Below are positions 19,345-25,806 of a stretch of DNA of 25,806 bases, in pieces. The notes under the pieces are model-generated. The model had not been told where the DNA came from. It saw nothing but the letters and a program-made list of their open reading frames with translations, and ran no database searches. The position numbers and the translations under genes are program-made. Source of the DNA: DATEFF01 sp964586395 (GTDB lineage Bacteria; Patescibacteriota; Saccharimonadia; Saccharimonadales; EFPC-124); contig CAZPGP010000014.1 in NCBI GenBank assembly GCA_964586395.1, forward strand, positions 1-25,806. Direction: 5' to 3'. Position 1 is the stretch's first letter. Every line of letters starts with the position of its first letter.

Positions 19345-20202
19345 TTATCCTGCGTTAAAGTCGCGGCGAATTATCTTCATCTCGCGGTTGAGCTGCCTGG
19401 AGCGCACGTAGAAGTATGTCGCTACCATCAAGGCGAGAGTGGCGAAGGCTATGTTAGCCCCGGGCCCAGTTTCTGGCAGCTGTTTTACAGTGCCTTCGAT
19501 CTCTTTGCCAAGGTTGCAGCTGAGTGCGTTGTTGAGTGTATTGCCGTAGGTAATGGTTAGCATGCAGTCGTATGAGCTAGGTTGGTCGACTGCTTGCGGA
19601 GTGATAGGGAGCGGGTCTCTAGTGGACATTACGAAGCTGCGCGCATCGGCCTGTTTGCCGGCTAGGAGCACGCTACCCCAGCTGATTTTCTGAGTAGCTT
19701 GATCGTATGTGCCCCCGCCCGCATCAGTTACAACTGCGTATTCGGCGAGATCACCGACCGAGACTTCTACTGTTGCATTAGTTGGAGTCGTACCAGTGTT
19801 GGTGGTGCGAATAGTGTACTGGATACGATCACTTGGGTTAACTGTGCCGCCGATGGCTGATTTGCCACTGCGACTCAAGTTGATAGCTTCGATGCTAAGC
19901 TGTAAGTTCTTGTTGCAACTCGGGTTGTTGATCCAAATAGTGGCGTTGTAGGGGCATGCGCGGCAGCTAGGGTCATTCTGGGTAATGGTACTACTGAAGG
20001 CGCATTCATTTGTTGGAGACACAGCATAAGTAGGCTCAGGTGGGCTGAGAAGTGCAAAACTTTGAACAACAAGAGCGAGCACCGTGAATATAAGGCCAAG
20101 GCGGCGCGTCGCTTGTTCTTTGCTCAACCTCCGAGCATAGAATCCGAGTTGTCCAACTAGTGCCGGGCTGAACGGCAAGCTGGAAACTAACTTGCGGAAC
20201 AT
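19345..20202 (-). CDS. LPETG-anchored, Cys-containing surface protein
   Basis: The 285-residue precursor has a long basic N-region, a hydrophobic stretch (about 35-53) and a probable cleavage after PTYA (residue 60). The exported part has six Cys (67, 80, 83, 96, 213, 229) and a central beta-rich segment (about 120-195; IQYTIRTTNTGTTPTNATV) resembling DUF11/isopeptide-type repeats of cell-surface proteins. LPETG at 242-246 is followed by a hydrophobic segment (250-266) and a basic tail, the arrangement recognised by sortases. The tail (RSRQLNREMKIIRRDFNAG) is longer than usual. AAGGAG precedes the ATG. It is divergent from gyrB. No sortase gene lies in the window. Confidence 0.75.
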   Translation of the reverse strand: MFRKLVSSLPFSPALVGQLGFYARRLSKEQATRRLGLIFTVLALVVQSFALLSPPEPTYAVSPTNECAFSSTITQNDPSCRACPYNATIWINNPSCNKNLQLSIEAINLSRSGKSAIGGTVNPSDRIQYTIRTTNTGTTPTNATVEVSVGDLAEYAVVTDAGGGTYDQATQKISWGSVLLAGKQADARSFVMSTRDPLPITPQAVDQPSSYDCMLTITYGNTLNNALSCNLGKEIEGTVKQLPETGPGANIAFATLALMVATYFYVRSRQLNREMKIIRRDFNAG

Positions 20203-20224
20203 GTTTGTTTTCTCCTTACGCTTA

Positions 20225-20254
20225 AATTTAGCATAAAAAATATGTTCAATTCAA
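20225..20254 (-). promoter_or_regulatory. Promoter of the LPETG-protein operon
   Basis: On the minus strand TTGAAT (20249-20254), 18 bases, TAAATT (20225-20230). Only four bases separate it from the divergent gyrB -35 box. Confidence 0.45.
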
Positions 20255-20258
20255 TAGG

Positions 20259-20287
20259 TTGAACGCTCACAGATTAAACGGTATAAT
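20259..20287 (+). promoter_or_regulatory. Promoter of gyrB-gyrA
   Basis: TTGAAC (20259-20264), exactly 17 bases, TATAAT (20282-20287, perfect -10). Start about 20294, with a GATGAGGGG ribosome binding site before ATG 20326. Confidence 0.75.
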
Positions 20288-20325
20288 TAAGTGGTTCTAA
20301 AAAGTTTATTTCTGATGAGGGGATT

Positions 20326-22311
20326 ATGACTAAACAAAAACAGTCAGCGGCTGAGTATGATGCTAGTCAAATTCAGGTGCTCGAGGGTCTTGAGCCGGTA
20401 CGTAAGCGACCGGGTATGTATATTGGTAGCACCGGCTATGACGGCGTGCACCATCTTATTAAGGAAATCGCCGACAACTGTGTCGACGAAGCTATCGCGG
20501 GCTTTGGTTCGAAGGTAGAGATAGTGATTCTTGCCGACGGCGGCATAAGGGTGACTGACGATGGCCGTGGTATTCCGGTCGACAAACACCCGAAGACAGG
20601 AAAGAGCACGCTGGAAACCGTCCTAACCGTCCTTCACGCTGGTGGTAAGTTTGGCGGTGGTGGCTACAAGGTTTCGTCCGGTCTGCACGGTGTGGGCTCA
20701 AGCGTTGTTAACGCATTGAGTACACGTTTGATTGCCGAAGTCTCGCAGAACGGTGAACTTTACCGCGTCGAATTTGAGCGTGGTGCCACAAGCGTGCCCT
20801 TCAAGAAGGTTGGCAAGACGGACATGCCACGCGGTACACGCATTACTTTCTACCCAGACCCAACTATCTTTAAGGAAACTGTCGAATTTGACTACAAGTG
20901 GGTCGTCGACTACCTGCGCCATCAAGCGTACCTGACGAAGGGCCTTTATGCTTCTGTTGCTGACGAACGTAGCGGCGACCGCTACGCCTTCTTCTTTGAT
21001 GGTGGTATTAAGTCATACGTAAAACACCTCAACATCGGCAAGGACATCCTGAGCGACGAGATTTTCTATGTCGAGCGTCAGGTAGAGGACTGCATGATCG
21101 AAGTCGCTATCCAGTACAACGATAGCTACGCCGAGATCGTAAAGCCTTTCGCCAACAACGTCTTCAACCCAGAAGGCGGTACGCACATGATTGGCTTCCG
21201 CAGCGCCATGACGCGCGTTATTAATGAATACGCACGCAAGAACGGCCTTTTGAAAGAAAAGGAAGAGAACCTGACTGGTGAAGATATTCGTGAAGGTCTT
21301 ACGGCCGTTATTCTGGTGAAGCTGCCAGACCCTCAATTCGAAGGCCAGACCAAGAACAAGCTGGGCAACCCAGAAATGCGCCGTTACGTCGAGCAGGTAA
21401 TGAACGAGTACTTCGCGTACTTCCTGGATGAGAATCCTACAACGGCTAAGAAAGTTATCGGCAAGGCGACCCTGGCTGCCCGCGCTCGAAAAGCTGCCCG
21501 TGCGGCACGCGAGAACGTTATTCGCAAGGGTGCACTGGATGGTCTTAGTCTTCCAGGTAAACTCGCTGACTGTTCTAGTAAGGATCCAAAGAACTCTGAG
21601 CTCTACATCGTAGAGGGTGACTCAGCTGGTGGTTCGGCTAAGAGTGGTCGCGACAGCAAAACCCAGGCCATCTTGCCGCTTCGTGGTAAGGTGCTCAACA
21701 CCGAGCGCGCACGCCTCGACAAGATGTTGGCTAACAACGAGATCGTCAGTCTTATCAAGGCACTTGGTGTTGGCATCGACGAGCAGTTTGATGTCCGCTC
21801 GCTCCGCTATGACCGCATCATCATCATGACGGACGCCGACGTTGACGGTAGTCACATTAGTACGCTACTTATGACGTTCTTCTTCCGCTACATGCGTGAA
21901 GTTGTTGATGGTGGTCATATCTACTTGGCTAAGCCGCCACTGTTCCTTTTGCGAACCGGCCCAAACAAGAAGTACTATGCCTACAGCGACGAAGAGCGTG
22001 ACGCCATCATCGACAAGCTGATCGCCGACCGCAAAGATCGCGGCACGAAGATTGACCCAACCATGGACCGCAACAAGCAGGCCGGCATCACAATGCTGCA
22101 GCGCTACAAGGGTCTTGGTGAAATGGACGCCGAACAGCTCTGGGAGACTACGATGAACCCAGAGAATCGTGTTTTGGTCCAGGTGAAGATCGAGGATGCC
22201 GAAAAAGCAGACGCTATATTCAGCAAACTGATGGGCACCGAGGTTGAGCTTCGCAAGAACTTCATCCAGTCGCGTGCGAAATTTGTTAATACGGAAGATT
22301 TGGACATTTAG
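20326..22311 (+). CDS. gyrB: DNA gyrase subunit B
   Basis: GyrB supplies the ATPase and the metal-binding part of the strand-passage site of gyrase. The 661-residue protein shows VRKRPGMYIGS near 26-36, DDGRGIPVD near 77-85 and GLHGVGSSVVNALS near 120-133 (GHKL ATPase), then the TOPRIM domain with EGDSAGG at 430-436 and DADVDGSH at 503-510, and the C-terminal YKGLGEM and AKFVNTEDLDI. QAILPLRGKVLN is the gyrase form. Length is like the compact Gram-positive GyrB, with no insert. The gyrA ATG follows two bases after the stop. Confidence 0.97.
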   Translation: MTKQKQSAAEYDASQIQVLEGLEPVRKRPGMYIGSTGYDGVHHLIKEIADNCVDEAIAGFGSKVEIVILADGGIRVTDDGRGIPVDKHPKTGKSTLETVLTVLHAGGKFGGGGYKVSSGLHGVGSSVVNALSTRLIAEVSQNGELYRVEFERGATSVPFKKVGKTDMPRGTRITFYPDPTIFKETVEFDYKWVVDYLRHQAYLTKGLYASVADERSGDRYAFFFDGGIKSYVKHLNIGKDILSDEIFYVERQVEDCMIEVAIQYNDSYAEIVKPFANNVFNPEGGTHMIGFRSAMTRVINEYARKNGLLKEKEENLTGEDIREGLTAVILVKLPDPQFEGQTKNKLGNPEMRRYVEQVMNEYFAYFLDENPTTAKKVIGKATLAARARKAARAARENVIRKGALDGLSLPGKLADCSSKDPKNSELYIVEGDSAGGSAKSGRDSKTQAILPLRGKVLNTERARLDKMLANNEIVSLIKALGVGIDEQFDVRSLRYDRIIIMTDADVDGSHISTLLMTFFFRYMREVVDGGHIYLAKPPLFLLRTGPNKKYYAYSDEERDAIIDKLIADRKDRGTKIDPTMDRNKQAGITMLQRYKGLGEMDAEQLWETTMNPENRVLVQVKIEDAEKADAIFSKLMGTEVELRKNFIQSRAKFVNTEDLDI

Positions 22312-22313
22312 TC

Positions 22314-24860
22314 ATGGATGACGACAAGCAAACCCCAGTTGAAGGTGAAATTGTAGAACAGCAGCCAGAGGTGCAGGCACACTCTAAGACACTTGAGCTG
22401 CGTACTGTTGAGAACGTCATGGAGGATAGTTTCCTTCGTTATTCCATGAGCGTTATCATTGACCGCGCGCTGCCTGATGTCCGCGACGGCCTGAAGCCTG
22501 TGCACCGACGCATTCTGTACTCAATGGAGCGAAACGGTTGGCGCCCTGGCACGAAGTTCGTAAAGAGCGCTCGTATTACCGGTGATGTGATGGGTAAGTA
22601 CCATCCTCACGGTGACTCTGCTATTTATGACTCGATGGTCCGCTTGGCTCAAGATTGGGCTATGCGCTACATGCTCGTGGATGGACAGGGTAACTTTGGT
22701 TCGATGGACGGAGACCCACCAGCTGCCGCTCGTTACACCGAGGCGCGCATGGCGAAACCTGGTGCAGAGCTGCTAGCTGACCTCGACAAGAACACCGTCG
22801 ACTTCCGTGACAACTACGATGGTGAAGAGAAGGAGCCAGTTGTTCTACCAGCTAAGCTGCCGAACCTGTTGTTGAACGGTCAGATCGGTATTGCCGTTGG
22901 TATGGCTACGAGCATTCCGCCACATAACCTTGGCGAGCTTATCGACGCGCTCATCCATTTGATTGATCACCCAGACGACACGACCCTGGATCACCTCTTG
23001 AAATACGTGAAGGGTCCTGATTTCCCAACGGGCGGTATCGTCTACGGCGGCGACTCTCTGCGGCAGGCCTACGCGACTGGTCGTGGCGGTATTGTTGTTC
23101 GTGCAGTTGCCGAGATCGAAGAGACATCTCGCGGCAAGCACCAGATCGTTGTAACAGAGATGCCTTATGCTGTGAATAAAGCAACGTTAGTGGAAAGAAT
23201 CGCTGATCTTGTTAAAGAAAAGAAGATCATGGGCATTTCTGACCTCCGTGACGAAAGTGCGCGCGGTGCGATTCGTCTGGTTGTTGAGCTTAAGAAGGAC
23301 GCTTACCCTAAGAAAGTCCTGAACCAGCTCTACAAAATGACTCAGCTCCAGACAAGCTTCCACTACAACATGCTCGCGCTAATCGATGGCATCCAGCCTC
23401 GTATCTTGGGTCTTGAAGAAATCCTCAAAGAATACTTGAAGCACCGTCAGGTCGTTGTCCGCCGTCGTACAGAGTTTGAGCTCCAGAAGGCAAAGGACCG
23501 CGCACATATCCTTGAAGGTCTATCGATTGCACTCGACCACATTGATGAAGTGATCAGGGTAATCCGCGCTAGCCAGTCTTCTGACGAAGCGCAGAAGAAC
23601 TTGATGGAGAAGTTCGGACTCAGTGAAATTCAGGCTCGCGCCATCTTGGCGATGCAGCTGCGCGCACTGACAGGCTTGGAGCGCAAGAAGATCGAAGACG
23701 AGTTAGCGGAACTGCGCAAGCTCATTGCCGAGCTCGAAGCTATTTTGGCCGACGAGAAGCGAATCCTGGCAGTAATCAAGCAAGAACTCCTTGAAATGAG
23801 GGCTGCATATGCTGACGACCGCCGTACACAGATCATTGGTCAAGAGATCGGTAAGTTTAGCGACGAAGAGCTGATTCCTGATGAACAAGTCGTCGTAACC
23901 ATTACAACGGAAAATTACATCAAGCGTTCACTCGTCAGCGAGTACCGTCGCCAGAACCGTGGCGGCAAAGGTAAGCGCGGTATGACCACTAAGGAAGAGG
24001 ACGTTATCGACAAGCTGGTAACGGCGAGCACCCACGACTGGTTGCTGCTGTTCACCAACAAGGGTCGCGTCTTCCGCCTCAAGGTCCACGAAGTACCTGC
24101 ATCGGGCCTGACTGCGAAGGGTGTTGCTGTGGTCAACCTGATCCAGCTTCAGCCCGAAGAGCACGTGACCTCTATGATCAAGATCGACAAGGGTCATGAC
24201 GGCAAGGGTTACCTCTTCATGACGACGACTCACGGTACCGTCAAGAAGACCCCTATTACTGACTACAGCAATATTCGAACCTCTGGCCTGATCGCTATCA
24301 AGCTGGACGAAGGTGACGAGCTACGCTGGATTCACCTCAGTAGCGGCGATGATGAGATCATCATTTCGACCGCATTTGGCCAGGCTATCCGCTTCAGCGA
24401 GAAGGACGCGCGCTCTATGGGTCGCTCCGCTCGTGGTGTTCGCGGTATTCGCCTTCGCCCAGGTGACCGAGTTGTTGGTGCTGACCTTGTAGACGACGAT
24501 CGCCAGCTGTTGGTCTTGAGTAAGTTCGGCTACGGTAAGCTCACAAAGGTATCTAACTTCCCAGCGCACAAGCGTGGTGGTGTAGGCATCAAGGCTGCCG
24601 TTGTGAACACAAAGACGGGTGACCTTGTATCTGTCCACTCTATCTCGACAGAGGGCGCTAAGGAGTTCCTGGTTATCTCGACCAAGGGGCAGGCAATCCG
24701 AATCGGCATGAAAGACGTCCCAGTACTTGGTCGTACCACCCAGGGCGTGCGCATTATGCGTTTGAACGGTGATGATGGCGTCGCTTCCGTTGGCCTTGTT
24801 GCGGAAGAGACTGTCTCTGAAGAGCTGGGTGAGGAACTTGAAGCGGGCGCGGAAGAGTAA
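22314..24860 (+). CDS. gyrA: DNA gyrase subunit A
   Basis: GyrA cuts and rejoins DNA and wraps it to add negative supercoils. The 848-residue protein has the catalytic Tyr141 (AARYTEAR), a breakage-reunion domain to about 510, and a C-terminal beta-pinwheel with the GyrA box QNRGGKG at 547-553, which separates it from ParC. The quinolone-contact positions are Ser102 and Asp106 (HPHGDSAIYDS), the usual susceptible residues. The end is acidic (EELGEELEAGAEE). It is translationally coupled to gyrB, two bases apart. Confidence 0.97.
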   Translation: MDDDKQTPVEGEIVEQQPEVQAHSKTLELRTVENVMEDSFLRYSMSVIIDRALPDVRDGLKPVHRRILYSMERNGWRPGTKFVKSARITGDVMGKYHPHGDSAIYDSMVRLAQDWAMRYMLVDGQGNFGSMDGDPPAAARYTEARMAKPGAELLADLDKNTVDFRDNYDGEEKEPVVLPAKLPNLLLNGQIGIAVGMATSIPPHNLGELIDALIHLIDHPDDTTLDHLLKYVKGPDFPTGGIVYGGDSLRQAYATGRGGIVVRAVAEIEETSRGKHQIVVTEMPYAVNKATLVERIADLVKEKKIMGISDLRDESARGAIRLVVELKKDAYPKKVLNQLYKMTQLQTSFHYNMLALIDGIQPRILGLEEILKEYLKHRQVVVRRRTEFELQKAKDRAHILEGLSIALDHIDEVIRVIRASQSSDEAQKNLMEKFGLSEIQARAILAMQLRALTGLERKKIEDELAELRKLIAELEAILADEKRILAVIKQELLEMRAAYADDRRTQIIGQEIGKFSDEELIPDEQVVVTITTENYIKRSLVSEYRRQNRGGKGKRGMTTKEEDVIDKLVTASTHDWLLLFTNKGRVFRLKVHEVPASGLTAKGVAVVNLIQLQPEEHVTSMIKIDKGHDGKGYLFMTTTHGTVKKTPITDYSNIRTSGLIAIKLDEGDELRWIHLSSGDDEIIISTAFGQAIRFSEKDARSMGRSARGVRGIRLRPGDRVVGADLVDDDRQLLVLSKFGYGKLTKVSNFPAHKRGGVGIKAAVVNTKTGDLVSVHSISTEGAKEFLVISTKGQAIRIGMKDVPVLGRTTQGVRIMRLNGDDGVASVGLVAEETVSEELGEELEAGAEE

Positions 24861-24898
24861 AATAGGCTACAATAGGAAGCATAAGAGCAGAGGACCCA

Positions 24899-25327
24899 AT
24901 GGATATAGAACTATCTAGCTATCTAGTCGCACCCCTAGTTGCGTGGGCCCTCGCTCAGACGCTTAAGTACCTCCTGGAGGCACGTAAAGCCGGCTCATTC
25001 CGCGATCTGTCGCAGTTCTATAAGTCTGGCAACATGCCGAGTTCACATTCGGCCCTGATGATTTCGCTTTTGACGGTCATCGGCATTAAGGACGGCATCG
25101 GCTCGGCGCTCTTTGCTACCGTGGCGGTGCTTTCCCTTATAGTCATATATGACGCAGTAAATGTGCGTCGCGCAGTGGGGGAGCAAGGGCCAATTCTTAT
25201 GGAGCTGGCTAAAAAGGCTGGCTTGAAACCTACTTTTCACCTCGCAATGGGGCATCGTATAACAGAGGTCACAGCCGGTGCTGTGCTTGGTCTGCTTACG
25301 GGTGTCGTAGTGTTGCAATTTATGTAA
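24899..25327 (+). CDS. Divergent PAP2 family (DUF212) membrane protein
   Basis: The 142-residue protein fits the DUF212/YuiD family: GNMPSSHSALM near 43-53, YDAVNVRRAVGEQ near 82-94 and GHRITEVTAGAVLG near 121-134, with four or so hydrophobic segments. The motifs are a reduced form of the PAP2 phosphatase signature; substrate is not known, though lipid phosphate hydrolysis is a reasonable guess. A CAGAGGAC ribosome binding site precedes the ATG; TACAAT at 24869-24874 may be a -10 box, otherwise it is read through from gyrA. Confidence 0.88.
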   Translation: MDIELSSYLVAPLVAWALAQTLKYLLEARKAGSFRDLSQFYKSGNMPSSHSALMISLLTVIGIKDGIGSALFATVAVLSLIVIYDAVNVRRAVGEQGPILMELAKKAGLKPTFHLAMGHRITEVTAGAVLGLLTGVVVLQFM

Positions 25328-25350
25328 CACTTTTGGCCAGCTAAAGTGTT
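25326..25350. repeat. Inverted repeat overlapping the rRNA promoter -35 box
   Basis: AACACTTT and AAAGTGTT are 8-bp arms around nine bases, directly after the PAP2 stop. The right arm overlaps the TTGACG box. TAAAGTGT recurs at 25401-25408. No T run follows, so a terminator is less likely than a protein-binding site. Confidence 0.4.
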
Positions 25351-25377
25351 GACGTAGGGGTCGCATTGAGGTAAGAT
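25349..25377 (+). promoter_or_regulatory. Probable rRNA operon promoter
   Basis: TTGACG (25349-25354), exactly 17 bases, TAAGAT (25372-25377), about 115 bases before 16S. A perfect TTGACA at 25392-25397 lacks a good -10 partner. GAATGTT/AACATTC (25473-25489) forms a hairpin just before 16S and contains a boxA-like TTTTTAACA. Confidence 0.5.
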
Positions 25378-25491
25378 CAATATCAGTCTGCTTGACATGG
25401 TAAAGTGTCTAGGGAGTTGGACGAAAGTACATTAACAGTTTAGTAGTGCAAATCAACGTCAGTTTTTTGAGTGAATGTTTTTAACATTCTT

Positions 25492-25806
25492 TTTATGGAG
25501 AGTTTGATCCTGGCTCAGAATGAACGCTGGCGGCGTGCCTAATACATGCAAGTCGTGCGGCAGCATGCCCTTCGGGGTGATGGCGAGCGGCGGACGGCTG
25601 AGTAACGCGTAGGAATCTACCCCAAAGTGAGGGATAAGCCCGAGAAATCGGGTCTAATACCGCATATGGTCTTCGGATTAAAGGATTTATCCGCTTTGGG
25701 AAGAGCCTGCGTAAGATTAGCTAGTTGGTGAGGTAATGGCTCACCAAGGCTACGATCTTTAGCTGGTCTGAGAGGATGACCAGCCAGACTGGAACTGAGA
25801 CACGGT
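25492..25806 (+). rRNA. rrs: 16S ribosomal RNA, 5' part
   Basis: The universal 5' block GAGAGTTTGATCCTGGCTCAG begins at about 25498, followed by GAACGCTGGCGGCGTGCCTAA, ACTGAGACACGG-type sequence and a V1-V2 region with the block CCCAAAGTGAGGGATAAGCC, resembling Saccharibacteria. The window cuts the gene at roughly Escherichia coli position 330. The mature 5' end is placed by alignment to position 1 and could be off by a few bases. Confidence 0.96.

Noticed and set aside
1..25806. CRISPR array, insertion sequence or prophage
   Set aside because: No regularly spaced repeats, transposase, integrase or phage structural genes were seen.

Overview
The window looks like a chromosomal segment of a Candidatus Saccharibacteria (TM7, Patescibacteria/CPR) genome. 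Supporting signs are the start of a 16S rRNA gene whose first variable region reads like Saccharibacteria, compact operons, standard stop codons including TGA, a Pro-rich protein/VirD4-TraG-like ATPase pair, an LPxTG surface protein and small hypothetical membrane proteins. The lineage is inferred from reading; no database search was possible.

Layout. Positions 1-412 carry tRNA-Asp (minus), tRNA-Thr and tRNA-Gly (plus). Positions 470-2472 hold a small membrane protein overlapping a membrane glycosyltransferase. Positions 2493-3575 hold an NrdR-like regulator, a 56-residue ORF, two equally spaced pairs of DnaA-box-like sites, and tRNA-Val. Positions 3626-6791 form a thrS-ATL-miaA operon headed by a short ORF packed with threonine codons. 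Positions 6835-8080 encode a winged-helix/nucleotidyltransferase protein and a degenerate metallo-beta-lactamase-fold protein, facing rpmB. Positions 8445-10311 hold an M50 protease, a candidate structured RNA, tRNA-Pro and a Nudix-RNase HI fusion. RNase P RNA (10351-10702) faces the infC-rpmI-rplT operon and comM on the minus strand. tmRNA (13452-13845) is followed by about 1.1 kb with no intact gene; this stretch holds two further candidate RNAs and a decayed peptidase fragment. Positions 14955-18771 encode a membrane protein, a Pro-rich protein and the ATPase, facing two minus-strand envelope genes. The window ends with gyrB-gyrA, a divergent-PAP2 protein and the 5' end of 16S rRNA.

How it fits together. 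Most genes are housekeeping: translation (thrS, miaA, tRNAs, L20, L28, L35, IF3, tmRNA, RNase P, 16S) and DNA topology (gyrase). Accessory themes are the envelope and secretion (ATPase, LPETG protein, glycosyltransferase, M50 protease) and DNA uptake (comM).

The most interesting signals are regulatory. They are a possible threonine-sensing leader in front of thrS, an AUU start for infC with its own consensus promoter, three candidate structured RNAs (9107-9274, 13901-13983 minus, 14640-14921), the spaced DnaA-box-like pairs, and repeated -10 boxes only 6-11 bases from start codons, which suggests leaderless mRNAs.
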